Part shown: positions 25,649 to 34,073 of the stretch, in pieces
Layout: each line of letters starts with the position of its first letter
How positions within the stretch are numbered: the stretch's first letter is position 1
NCBI GenBank assembly: GCA_019894665.1
Contig: JAGXOC010000007.1
Coordinates: forward strand, 1-49,536
Source of the DNA: Candidatus Thorarchaeota archaeon
GTDB lineage: Archaea > Asgardarchaeota > Thorarchaeia > Thorarchaeales > Thorarchaeaceae
Direction of reading: 5' to 3'
DNA: 49,536 nucleotides
The notes under the pieces: generated by a model
What the model was told of the DNA's origin: nothing
What the model saw: the letters and a program-made list of their open reading frames with translations, nothing else
Databases searched by the model: none
Position numbers and translations under genes: made by a program

Positions 25649-25680
25649 AGGGGATTATTTCCCCTCCTTTTCCTTTGTTT
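25648..25680 (+). terminator. Hairpin terminator after the AOR gene
   Basis: Seven-pair stem GAGGGGA / TCCCCTC followed by CTTTTCCTTTGTTTT. Confidence 0.65.
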
Positions 25681-25720
25681 TATACTATGGAATTTGAACA
25701 GATAGAGAGGAATGAAGTTA

Positions 25721-26734
25721 ATGAAAGGTTTCAAAGAATTGGGTGTCGCAATGACGGGGGTTTTTCCTGTCAGTGAAGCAGTCGAACTAGCAAGAGTTGC
25801 GGAATCATCGGGATTAGGATCTGCTTGGTTTGCAGAAGACTATTTCTTCCGGGGTGGCATCCCCTATATGTCTGCAGCAGCGATGGCAACAGAGAAAATC
25901 AGGTTGGGCTTAGGAGTTGTAAATCCATACTCTCGTCACCCAGCGCTAATCGCAATGGAGTTCGCCACTCTCGACGAGATGTCCAACATGAGGACTGTTT
26001 TTGGTTTGGGTTCAGGAGTACCCTTCTGGATGGACCAGATGGGGATCTATGACAAGAAACCATTGTCCAGAACACGTGCTTGTGTAAATCTTGTGCGAAA
26101 GATCATGACTGGTGAGAACATCAATCATGAAGACAAGTTTTTCACAGCTAAGGATATCAAACTCGTCTTTGAGCCAGTTCGAAAGAGTGCACCAATCTAT
26201 CTAGCTTTTGAAGGACCGAAGGGATTAGCTCTGTCAGGCGAAATTGGTGATGGTGTCATTCTCTCTATTTTCTGTACACCGTCTTATGTGAAATTTGCAT
26301 GGGATCGTATCGCAGAGGGAGCCAAGAAAGTTGGGAAGTCACTAGATGAATATGAGATGGTTGCATACATGCCAATGGTCATTGATGATGACCTCGACAA
26401 GGCAATCAGTACGGCCCGAGAATTCTCCAAGCTATATCTACCTCACTCTCAGCCTGGAGGCCCATTGATGACTCATGCTGGCGTCAAACCTGAAGACACG
26501 AAGGCTATGTTTGAAGCAGCGGAGAAAAAAGATGATGCACTGCTATCTGAACTCATAACTGATGATTTCGTGAAAGAGCTCTGCCTTGTTGGAGACAAAG
26601 AAGATTGTATCAAGAAACTACAACAAATGATTGACGCAGGTGCTAACACCATGGTTGCATTTCCAGTTCCTGGAACAGAACCAATAGAAAACGCAAAGAT
26701 ATTGGGTGAAGAGTTTACACATCAACTGAAGTAG
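25721..26734 (+). CDS. Luciferase-like (LLM) F420/flavin-dependent oxidoreductase
   Basis: 337 residues of the bacterial luciferase-like TIM barrel. Early strand ELGVAMTGVFPVSEAVELARVAE, then WFAEDYFFRGGIPYMSAAA and KIRLGLGVVNPYSRHPALIAME are the usual Mer/F420-dependent signatures. The protein resembles methylene-tetrahydromethanopterin reductase (Mer), but many LLM enzymes act on other substrates, so Mer activity is not claimed. AGG lies 10 nt before ATG 25721, while the track's ATG 25712 is almost on top of it. An MFS gene follows 14 nt behind the stop, in one operon. Confidence 0.85.
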   Translation: MKGFKELGVAMTGVFPVSEAVELARVAESSGLGSAWFAEDYFFRGGIPYMSAAAMATEKIRLGLGVVNPYSRHPALIAMEFATLDEMSNMRTVFGLGSGVPFWMDQMGIYDKKPLSRTRACVNLVRKIMTGENINHEDKFFTAKDIKLVFEPVRKSAPIYLAFEGPKGLALSGEIGDGVILSIFCTPSYVKFAWDRIAEGAKKVGKSLDEYEMVAYMPMVIDDDLDKAISTAREFSKLYLPHSQPGGPLMTHAGVKPEDTKAMFEAAEKKDDALLSELITDDFVKELCLVGDKEDCIKKLQQMIDAGANTMVAFPVPGTEPIENAKILGEEFTHQLK

Positions 26735-26748
26735 TAGGATTTGAAGAA

Positions 26749-28002
26749 ATGCATGACCCAGTAGAATCATTCTGTCTAGATATAGATGGAGAACCAGACC
26801 TCACATCGGATATCAAGAAAAGAAATAGAATGGTGGGGTACGTCACAGCATTTCTAACTGTTTTCACTCTTGGTACAACTGAAATCTTTGCATCGTGGTA
26901 CTCCACGCGTATGGGTGGAACTCCCTTTGAGTCTGGATTAGCATTCGGCATATTCGGACTTGTCTACATGTTCTCACCCGCAATTGGGGGAAGATTATCA
27001 GATAATATCGGCCGCAAAAAGACACTCTTTCTATCAACAGGCGGGTATATCGTTGTAATTCTCCTCTTCCTACTTCCATATGTCAGTCCGTGGCAGCTCA
27101 TAGCAATACGGGCTATAGAGGGATTTGTGTTTGGTTTTGTTGCACCAACTATTGAAGGAATGGTGAGTGAGCTTGAACCGGATTCTCAAGTAGCAGCACT
27201 GGGAAATTTCTCAACCTCGTGGAGTGCGTCTATGATTCTCCCTCCCATGGTGATAGCATATCTATCAGGCATCTATGGTGATACGTCAGGGATCTTCGTG
27301 GTTCTTGGAGTTGAGATTCTCGCGCTGATGATTGTTGCAAGATTTCTCCAGGGATACAAGCGGAAACCCATCTCTTCATCATCAAATGTAGGAATTCCAT
27401 CCACTCTATCTACCAGCCAAGTTGAAAAGGTAAGCAAGAGTTCACCTTTGTTTATCGCATCGTATCTATCTGTGATGTTGTGGGGTGTGGTCTCAACCAT
27501 CATCCTTGGTCTATTTCCATCGTATATCATAATACTGAGTGATTTGGGTTATCCATTCGTGAGCCAGGATTTCGGTATCCTCCTGCTGATATGGAACTTG
27601 GCTCGAACTGTGACCTTCATCGTAGTTGCACGGTTGCCAGGAGAGCGTATGAAACAGGCCATAATCGTTGGAGCCCTACTCTCAGCCATGTCAGGCGTCA
27701 TGTTATTCCTTTTCATAGATATCTGGATCTTTGTCATAGCTATGATACTTTCTGGAATCGCAGTTGGCTTCAACTACTTGGGTGCTCTATATCTGGTCGT
27801 TTCAGCAACTGATATTGAGAAAGGTTCCCATGCAGGACTAGTAGAGAGCATGGGAGGAGTAGGTCTGTTCATTGGACCCATTGTAGGAGGGTGGGTCATG
27901 GAGATCGGATTAAAACTTCCCTACCTCATGTATGCTGTACTATCGTTGGTTGTTCTGGTTCTGATAGTGGTGCTCTTGCAAAGGGATAAGAAACAGACCT
28001 AA
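26749..28002 (+). CDS. Major facilitator superfamily transporter
   Basis: 417 residues with 12 predicted helices. The loop 2-3 motif is GGRLSDNIGRKKTLFLS (MFS motif A) and the second half repeats the fold. The ~30 N-terminal and central loop residues are polar. It is co-transcribed with the LLM oxidoreductase and probably moves a related small metabolite. Substrate and direction are unknown. AGGA sits 9 nt before the ATG. It is convergent with the racemase gene, 4 nt apart. Confidence 0.9.
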   Translation: MHDPVESFCLDIDGEPDLTSDIKKRNRMVGYVTAFLTVFTLGTTEIFASWYSTRMGGTPFESGLAFGIFGLVYMFSPAIGGRLSDNIGRKKTLFLSTGGYIVVILLFLLPYVSPWQLIAIRAIEGFVFGFVAPTIEGMVSELEPDSQVAALGNFSTSWSASMILPPMVIAYLSGIYGDTSGIFVVLGVEILALMIVARFLQGYKRKPISSSSNVGIPSTLSTSQVEKVSKSSPLFIASYLSVMLWGVVSTIILGLFPSYIIILSDLGYPFVSQDFGILLLIWNLARTVTFIVVARLPGERMKQAIIVGALLSAMSGVMLFLFIDIWIFVIAMILSGIAVGFNYLGALYLVVSATDIEKGSHAGLVESMGGVGLFIGPIVGGWVMEIGLKLPYLMYAVLSLVVLVLIVVLLQRDKKQT

Positions 28003-28006
28003 GCAT

Positions 28007-28774
28007 CTAATCCTGCTTCAGTACATCATCAAAGGCTCCTTTCAAAGAAGGGGCTTCGTTAATCTTTTTCTTTGGAGGAAGGGGGTATGCAACCTTACTA
28101 TGAGATAACCCAGATTCGACAAGCATGATTGCGCTCTTTAATGCTACAACCCATGGGTCAATGATTGGTACCTTGAGTTCCTCCATAATTGGTGTAAGAT
28201 CCACCTCATAAGATAGAGCTGTGCACCCGAGGATAATTACATCGGCACCATGTTTTTGAATGAGCTCCCTACTTTCGTTAAGAATCTCTTTTTGAGCAGT
28301 TTCAGGCTTCTTCGTGATATCTAGAACCGGCATTCGCAAATAGCGAACTCCAGCACAAAATGACTCTAGGCCCTCTTTGCGAACTCCATGTTCCATACAT
28401 TTCTTCAATGATTCACCTTGAACTGTGACTACACCAAAGCGGGTTCCTAATGTGAGTGCAACGTGAAAAGCTGTGTTACGTGGTCCAACAACAGGTATCG
28501 TTGATACCTCCCTTGCGGCTTCAAGAATTGGATCACACATGCAATCTATCAAGATAACATCATAGCCCTCTTTGTTTGCACGAACAACCTGTTCAAGAAT
28601 GAAAGGAGCATTATACGCTTCATCAGTGACTGATTCAACACTGTGAGTACCATGCCTAGGAGTGAAATTTCCAATCTCCCATCCAGGTGGAGTGTGCAAA
28701 TCCACGAAAGACTTCTTCTTAGGGTCATCCCACCAGTCAATACCAGTTGCGCCGATGAGGGCTAGTTTCTTCAT
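28007..28774 (-). CDS. Hydantoin/Asp-Glu racemase family protein
   Basis: 255 residues of the two-cysteine racemase fold. The first cysteine lies in LIDCMCDPILEAARE and the second in VIILGCTALSYE, as in hydantoin racemase (HyuE) and related Asp/Glu racemases. VVGPRNTAFHVAL is the matching phosphate/carboxylate-type loop. It most likely interconverts stereoisomers of a 5-substituted hydantoin or amino acid. It is the last gene of a three-gene minus-strand run: nucleotidyltransferase-fold protein, DUF917 protein, racemase. This supports a role in breaking down a cyclic nitrogen compound. Confidence 0.85.
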   Translation of the reverse strand: MKKLALIGATGIDWWDDPKKKSFVDLHTPPGWEIGNFTPRHGTHSVESVTDEAYNAPFILEQVVRANKEGYDVILIDCMCDPILEAAREVSTIPVVGPRNTAFHVALTLGTRFGVVTVQGESLKKCMEHGVRKEGLESFCAGVRYLRMPVLDITKKPETAQKEILNESRELIQKHGADVIILGCTALSYEVDLTPIMEELKVPIIDPWVVALKSAIMLVESGLSHSKVAYPLPPKKKINEAPSLKGAFDDVLKQD

Positions 28775-28830
28775 ATGATACCGTCTCCTATCTGAATATA
28801 GAGAATGGCTGGAATAGCGGACTCCCGAAA

Positions 28831-29949
28831 CTAGTGTAGCCTGCCTATTATCTCTTCCATTGGTTTGTACTCAAGCTCGGGATGACCGTATCTCTCAGGA
28901 GAGAACGCTTTCTTCCCAATTTCTGTACTTCCAGCATATCGTAATCGCTCATGAGCCGGAACTGCAGTGACAACTACATCCATTCCTTTCTTGAGATCAG
29001 AGCTCATTACTCCATGGCCTGTGTCTGGATAGTGTAGACAGATAAGATCAGGGAACATGACTACAGGCACACCGTCACTCATGGCCATCATGTACTCGTT
29101 CTTCACAGCGATCTCGAAGCTGCCTTTGAGATTCTCGCCCTTGATACGTACCAACACATGCCAATGTCCTGCACGGTCCTCGCCCTTGACTTCTTCAATC
29201 CTACCTTGGGTTAATATTTGACCACCCATTTCATCTAGAAAAGCATCAACTGGGTTGTTCTTGTTCTCATTGGCATCACGAACTGCTGCACCGAGCGCGA
29301 TTGACTTCGAGATGCTGTTTGGAATCACAGCTTTCTTCAGTTGAGCTCCTGATTGAGGATAGTGATTATTTGCTCCAGCACCTCCATCCTGCACAACAGC
29401 GAATCTTCCAATTTCGTCAGCCAGGGCTGGTGAGGTGGTTTTATCGACGATAATGATACTTCCATTCTTAGATACAACAGGCATTGGACAGAGTTCAATC
29501 CCATACCCCACGAATGTTATCATCTGAGATTCAGGTGCAGATCTTCCTAGACCGTCCCCATCAACACAGGTTATCCCTGTTCTAGCGGCTAACGAGAGCA
29601 TTACCGTTGTGTTAGTTCCACCTAGTTCAAATGGGACAAGGTGGTCAACTTTCTTTCCAGCGATTTTTTCGGATATCTTCATGGCTTCATGAAGTTCATA
29701 TCGGGTTTCCCAGGTCTCTAGCATGTCTCCTATTGAAGTAAATGCATTGACAGAACCCATGTATCCTCCACAAACAATGAAGGCATCATCTTTGATATCC
29801 TCGGGTGGGATTATTTCATAGACTCGCCCCTTATTGTAGTCCCAATCTACCATGGGTTTTCCAAAGGATACAGGGTCTCCACCACCGCCTGTTCCAAGGA
29901 TTCCAACTCCAGTGAGCATATCATACGCATTCTCTTTCGACAGCTTCAT
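28831..29949 (-). CDS. DUF917 (S-methyl-thiohydantoin desulfurase-like) protein, copy A
   Basis: 372 residues. Family markers are GILGTGGGGDP near the start, VPFELGGTNTTV, ITCVDGDGLGRSAPE and the C-terminal ERYGHPELEYKP. DUF917 proteins occur beside hydantoinases and hydantoin racemases; from memory, the family includes an S-methyl-thiohydantoin desulfurase. The exact reaction here is unknown. The start is set at ATG 29949, with GAGGT 8 nt upstream, rather than 29964. It is 56 nt from the racemase and 30 nt behind the nucleotidyltransferase-fold gene. A second copy lies at 32066. Confidence 0.88.
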   Translation of the reverse strand: MKLSKENAYDMLTGVGILGTGGGGDPVSFGKPMVDWDYNKGRVYEIIPPEDIKDDAFIVCGGYMGSVNAFTSIGDMLETWETRYELHEAMKISEKIAGKKVDHLVPFELGGTNTTVMLSLAARTGITCVDGDGLGRSAPESQMITFVGYGIELCPMPVVSKNGSIIIVDKTTSPALADEIGRFAVVQDGGAGANNHYPQSGAQLKKAVIPNSISKSIALGAAVRDANENKNNPVDAFLDEMGGQILTQGRIEEVKGEDRAGHWHVLVRIKGENLKGSFEIAVKNEYMMAMSDGVPVVMFPDLICLHYPDTGHGVMSSDLKKGMDVVVTAVPAHERLRYAGSTEIGKKAFSPERYGHPELEYKPMEEIIGRLH

Positions 29950-29979
29950 ACCTAACAACCTCATATAGCTGAATCTAAG

Positions 29980-30780
29980 TTAATCCGCGTTACGTGTTCC
30001 GTCCATTGAATGGACTATCTTGTACCAACGTTTCTTTGTGCCAACCTTAGCCCGTCGGTTCCAACTCCGTGACTTTGGAGCATCCTCAATCATTTGATTG
30101 AGCTTGTTGGCTTGCTCAATCACATGGTCTTTCTGTTCTTTCGTTATCTCATTGACTGTGGGTACAAAATCAATGAATTTCTTGAGGTTCTCTGTCACTG
30201 TGTAGTAAAAGCCCCAATCATCAGCAAGTATTTTGGAAATGTAAGAACCGTTTACCTTTCTGTCATCATCTTCTTCGCTAATTTCATGAGCTAGAAATGT
30301 GATAATCAGATCTTTCAGATCCTTTGCGTTAATTTCCACTATCTGGGTCTTCTCAAGAAACAGCTCAGCTAATGGAATAGTTGGTTTATCAACTTCAAGT
30401 CGCTTATTCTTCTTGAAATCTATCTTGTGACAGAATTCTAAATGGTCGTAGAACACATCGACTTTCCTACCTGTGTTCTGGTCAATGAACAGGTCTCGAA
30501 GGGTACTAGCTCGTGCAAAACTGGGAGGGACCCAATGATAGCCTAGATCATCTCGAAACAGATTGATGATTTTTTGCTGATGTTTAAAGTAAGACATGTA
30601 GTCTATGTCGGTCACTTCTCGCCCCATCTTGATATGAAGATCAGAATACTCTGGACTCTTAATCCTAAAAGCTAGGCAACCGATTACACGTAGAGGAATA
30701 TCTAATTCAGCGGCAGCCTTTTCAATTCGTACAGCCTCATCCATGAAGTCCTCGAGAATTGGACCATATTTGCCTGTCAA
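29980..30780 (-). CDS. Nucleotidyltransferase-fold protein, module copy A
   Basis: About 266 residues. Three nucleotidyltransferase-like motifs are visible: glycine loop LRVIGCLAFRI, the metal pair in VTDIDYMSY and a third Asp in KVDVFYDHLEF. A helical C-terminal half carries TIPLAELFLEKTQIV and a basic end RAKVGTKKRWYKIV. The layout matches AbiEii/DUF1814-type proteins, but no toxin or antitoxin role is implied. It is homologous to the protein at 44287 along its whole length. GAGGTGA is 9 nt before TTG 30780, better than the track's GTG at 30792. It is divergent from the metallophosphoesterase and leads the DUF917/racemase operon. Confidence 0.75.
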   Translation of the reverse strand: MTGKYGPILEDFMDEAVRIEKAAAELDIPLRVIGCLAFRIKSPEYSDLHIKMGREVTDIDYMSYFKHQQKIINLFRDDLGYHWVPPSFARASTLRDLFIDQNTGRKVDVFYDHLEFCHKIDFKKNKRLEVDKPTIPLAELFLEKTQIVEINAKDLKDLIITFLAHEISEEDDDRKVNGSYISKILADDWGFYYTVTENLKKFIDFVPTVNEITKEQKDHVIEQANKLNQMIEDAPKSRSWNRRAKVGTKKRWYKIVHSMDGTRNAD

Positions 30781-30934
30781 TAGTAAATTCACCTCAAAGA
30801 CATGGGTTGTCTTTCCATGACTGGAATGTCGTGTGAATTATAATTCTTACGTCACAGCAGTCGTGGACAGTCATTTTTCTAAGTCTTATTAAAGTGATGT
30901 GAAAGGGTTGCACCATTAAACTTTAAACTAGCTG

Positions 30935-30954
30935 GACTGACTTTTTTTTCAGTC
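30935..30954. promoter_or_regulatory. Inverted repeat in the divergent NTase-A / MPE-A promoter region
   Basis: GACTGA and TCAGTC flank a C(T)7 loop, 40 nt before the phosphoesterase ATG and just downstream of a TATA-like ACTTTAAAC at about 30920. It could be an operator or an early terminator. Confidence 0.4.
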
Positions 30955-30993
30955 TGTGTGAAAGTATAGAGCACGGACACCTGAGGTAATCAA

Positions 30994-31935
30994 ATGAGAA
31001 TTTTTCTAGCGGCAGACCCTCATGGAAGTCAGCAGACTTGGGAGAAAATGTGCCGAGCCCCCAAGGTCTTCAAAGCAGACGTTGCCATGATGTGCGGAGA
31101 TTTGACAGGAAAGGCGATTACGCCTATCATTCAAGAGAAGGAAGGCCAGTGGTATGCACAACCAGCTGGTAAGAAAAAGACTTTCAAGAAACAGAACGAT
31201 CTGGACAAATTCGTCAAATTCACCCAGGACGAAGGATACTATCCTAAAATTCTGACTCCTGAAGAATTAGCTAAACTTCGTGAAACAAAGGGAGCCATTA
31301 CTCAACTCTTTGATGATCTCATGGTTGAGAGGATGCAACTCTGGATGGATATGGCCAATGAGAGAATCCCAGAGGAGGTCATGGTCGTGGTCAATCCAGG
31401 TAATGATGATGCTTATTCAATTGATAAAGTGATTGAAGATGATCCAAGAGTTATCTATCCACTAAAAAAGGTCGTAGACGTCAGAGGTCACCCAATGATC
31501 AGTCTAGAATGGGTAAATTCAACGCCATGGGATACTCACAGAGAATGCTCAGAGGAAGAGATGCTGGAAAAACTCGAGGCTGAATTCGCACGTCTTGAAA
31601 CGGACGATTACAGTAATGTGTTATGCAATTTTCATGATCCTCCCCATAATTCTGGACTGGATACTGCTCCTACCCTAGATGAGGACTTCAAGGTTAAGAA
31701 ATCTGGTGCGATGGAAGTTTTGGGACCCGTAGGTAGCAAGTCTGTCAGAGCTGTGATTGAAAAGTATGAGCCACTCCTAGGAATGCATGGCCACATACAC
31801 GAGTCTGTAGGGTACCGACAGATTGGCAAGACACTCTGCGTCAATCCAGGATCTGAATACAGAGAAGGAATCTTGAAAGGGTTCATTATCAATATTGAAG
31901 ATGGTAAGGTCAATGCTGGGCGAGTAGAGCTATAG
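30994..31935 (+). CDS. Calcineurin-like metallophosphoesterase, module copy A
   Basis: 313 residues with a complete two-metal phosphoesterase set: Asp8/His10 in AADPHG, CGDLTGK at 34-40, NPGNDDAY near 136, His in CNFHDPP and GMHGHIHES near 265. The fold suits a nucleotide or phosphodiester phosphatase; an insert of about 80 residues lies between motifs 2 and 3. It has clear homology to the protein at 43248-44201. GAGGT is 6 nt before the ATG. It is divergent from its nucleotidyltransferase-fold partner, as in the other copy. Confidence 0.88.
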   Translation: MRIFLAADPHGSQQTWEKMCRAPKVFKADVAMMCGDLTGKAITPIIQEKEGQWYAQPAGKKKTFKKQNDLDKFVKFTQDEGYYPKILTPEELAKLRETKGAITQLFDDLMVERMQLWMDMANERIPEEVMVVVNPGNDDAYSIDKVIEDDPRVIYPLKKVVDVRGHPMISLEWVNSTPWDTHRECSEEEMLEKLEAEFARLETDDYSNVLCNFHDPPHNSGLDTAPTLDEDFKVKKSGAMEVLGPVGSKSVRAVIEKYEPLLGMHGHIHESVGYRQIGKTLCVNPGSEYREGILKGFIINIEDGKVNAGRVEL

Positions 31936-32024
31936 ACCCTATGACTAAGTTTGTGAGAGTGGATTCCAATCTCCACTTCCTAGTTTTTCAAGTATCAGCC
32001 AGCGGACATAAATAGGAGTATGGC

Positions 32025-32061
32025 TTTAACACAATTTAACACGCTTAAAGGTCGGTGTTAA
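32025..32061 (+). promoter_or_regulatory. Candidate operator: two TTTAACAC direct repeats plus an inverted copy
   Basis: TTTAACAC occurs at 32025-32032 and 32035-32042, exactly 10 bp (one helix turn) apart. The reverse complement GTGTTAA is at 32055-32061, just before the ATG of the second DUF917 gene. The spacing and symmetry are those of a protein-binding site that could block transcription or translation. Confidence 0.5.
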
Positions 32062-32065
32062 CTGG

Positions 32066-33181
32066 ATGACTTTGATATTAAAGACCAGGATAGATGTTGA
32101 TGATCTTACTACCGGTTGTACCTTCTTCGGAACCGGTGGGGGTGGAGATAAACAGCTTGGCCTAAATATGCTCAATCCACACATTGATGCTGGGAAAGCA
32201 ATTGAGATAGTTGATGTCAGCAATGTCAAGGATAACGACTGGGTTGCTTGCGCGTATTATTCCGGAACGATAGCACCTCCAACTCCCGAGATAGAAGCGT
32301 TACGAACCCGTTTTCCATGGGACTATTACGAAAAGGAACTATCCTTAGGTTTGGCTACACTTGAAGACCATATGGGTGTCAAATTTGCAGCCGTTGCACC
32401 GTTTGAGTTAGGAGGAATCAACACCCCTGCACCAATCGATGCTGCAGTAAAACACGGAATTCCATGTGTGGATGGAGACTACTCAGGAAGGGCTGTTCCA
32501 GAGATCTGTCAGAATACAGTATGTGTCAAGGGCTATTCTATGGCACCAATGGCACTCATTGACTGGTTTGGGAACAAAAGCATAGTAGAGCATATAATAA
32601 ACTACGAGATGGGTGAGCGATTATCAAAGGCTCTTAGCGAAGTTGCTTGGGGCAGACTAGGAAATGTTGCATTTCCAGTCAAAGGAAAAGACTTCCATGA
32701 TGCAATCATACCAGACACTTTGACTAAGAGTTACAATGTTGGAAAGTTGATACGAGAGTCCAGAGAATCAGGAGATGACCCTGCAGACAAAATAGTTGAG
32801 AAAGTTGGAGGATGGATTCTTTTCAGAGGAGAAGTCGTTGGACGAACTTGGGAGAATAGAGCTGGTTACATGTTTGGTGAAACTGAGATAAAGGGAAGTG
32901 GTATCAGACCAGGGTCGAAAATGAAAGTCTGGTTCAAGAACGAGAACCACATTACCTGGCTCGATGACAAGCCTTGGGTAACGAGTCCGGACATTATCGA
33001 AATTATAGATGCCAAGACTGGTGAACCAATCACCAACACTGACATCAAAATTGGTGATGAAGTCAGTGTCATAGGAATGAAAACTGAATCAATCTTCAGA
33101 GACCCAGAAGGTCTCAAAGTACTTGGACCAAGCCATTTCGGGTTTGATCTTGACTACAAGCCTATTGAGGATCTAGTCTAA
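32066..33181 (+). CDS. DUF917 (S-methyl-thiohydantoin desulfurase-like) protein, copy B
   Basis: 371 residues with the family blocks TFFGTGGGGDKQ, APFELGGINTPA, IPCVDGDYSGRAVPE and a C-terminal FGFDLDYKPIEDL. It has diverged considerably from copy A (28831), so the two may act on different compounds or as a heteromer. It follows the metallophosphoesterase after 130 nt, and that gap contains a candidate operator. GGTG 8 nt before the ATG serves as a weak ribosome site. It is convergent with the two-helix membrane gene, separated by a hairpin. Confidence 0.88.
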   Translation: MTLILKTRIDVDDLTTGCTFFGTGGGGDKQLGLNMLNPHIDAGKAIEIVDVSNVKDNDWVACAYYSGTIAPPTPEIEALRTRFPWDYYEKELSLGLATLEDHMGVKFAAVAPFELGGINTPAPIDAAVKHGIPCVDGDYSGRAVPEICQNTVCVKGYSMAPMALIDWFGNKSIVEHIINYEMGERLSKALSEVAWGRLGNVAFPVKGKDFHDAIIPDTLTKSYNVGKLIRESRESGDDPADKIVEKVGGWILFRGEVVGRTWENRAGYMFGETEIKGSGIRPGSKMKVWFKNENHITWLDDKPWVTSPDIIEIIDAKTGEPITNTDIKIGDEVSVIGMKTESIFRDPEGLKVLGPSHFGFDLDYKPIEDLV

Positions 33182-33187
33182 GATCCT

Positions 33188-33219
33188 GAGGGTCAGTTAT
33201 GCTAAACTAGCTGGCCCTC
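33188..33219. terminator. Bidirectional hairpin between convergent genes
   Basis: Nine-pair stem (one G-T pair) GAGGGTCAG / CTGGCCCTC between the DUF917-B and membrane-protein-A stops. No long T-run on either side. Confidence 0.45.
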
Positions 33220-33235
33220 ACACTCTTTACGAATT

Positions 33236-33940
33236 CTACGTCTGTCTTTCAGTAAGAATTCTCACAACGTAGTGCTTCCTGAGCCCCTTAGGTTCCTGAA
33301 TAATCTCTATGCCCCTGTATTCGTCGGTATAGATCTTTTGAGGTTTCTTTTCTGATTTAATTTCCTCTTTCCGCATAACCCGAGCTGCGTGATATATGAG
33401 GGCTTGAGTCCAGGTGTGGAGAAGCTCCTTTTCTTCCGCCAGTAAACCTCGAGTGTTTTCAGTATAATCGAAAATTGCCCATGCTACCTTACGGTTAAAC
33501 CAGGCATTAGTAAGTACTGAGAGGAAAATTGCTCCAATAGCTGTTAACGCTAAGGGTATGCTGACGACATAAACCCATTCAAGTCTAAATATCAAGCCAA
33601 AAACCAGCAAAGGCGCACTTATTGTTAATAAAGCAAGAGAAATGAAAGCAATTACCTGACGTTGGGCCATCCATTTCTCAACACCAGGTACTCTGGGTCC
33701 GATAGCCGCAAATTTATGCAATACGCCTCTCAATGTAGCCCATTGCATGAGGAATTCTCGAGGTGCTTTTCCTTTTGCCGCTCTACGCTCCATAAATGTC
33801 AAATCGAAGCATCTGTAAATTCTGTATCCATCGAATATACTGATCAAAGTCTGGGTAAGGTCCAGATCCAATTCGGACGGATCAAACTTGAAATCCTCAA
33901 GTGGGATACCAAGTCTTTTCTTTTTGCTGGTTTTACTCAT
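33236..33940 (-). CDS. Two-helix membrane protein, module copy A
   Basis: 234 residues. A basic N-terminus (MSKTSKKKRLG) and ~90 residues of soluble sequence precede two adjacent helices (VIAFISLALLTISAPLLVFG and VVSIPLALTAIGAIFLSVL). A cytoplasmic helical segment follows, with a C-terminal YRGIEIIQEPKGLRKHYVVRI motif. The same layout and C-terminal motif recur in the protein at 42510, which identifies the module. No family is recognised. AGAGGA lies 9 nt before the ATG. It shares a 130-nt divergent promoter region with the hypothetical gene at 34074. Confidence 0.7.
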   Translation of the reverse strand: MSKTSKKKRLGIPLEDFKFDPSELDLDLTQTLISIFDGYRIYRCFDLTFMERRAAKGKAPREFLMQWATLRGVLHKFAAIGPRVPGVEKWMAQRQVIAFISLALLTISAPLLVFGLIFRLEWVYVVSIPLALTAIGAIFLSVLTNAWFNRKVAWAIFDYTENTRGLLAEEKELLHTWTQALIYHAARVMRKEEIKSEKKPQKIYTDEYRGIEIIQEPKGLRKHYVVRILTERQT

Positions 33941-34073
33941 AACGGGTTGTCCTCTTTCAAGATTCGGGATTAACCCACCTAATTAACATTTAGGATTTTA
34001 AAAACCGGCTTGTTTAAGAGGGCACATAAACTCGATAGAAAAATGCTCCACATACATAGGTGGTAATTATAGA

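Noticed and set aside
29980-31935. NTase-fold plus phosphoesterase as a classical toxin-antitoxin pair
   Set aside because: The proteins are too large and divergently transcribed, and a third membrane gene belongs to the set. No small antitoxin-like gene or overlap typical of such pairs is seen.
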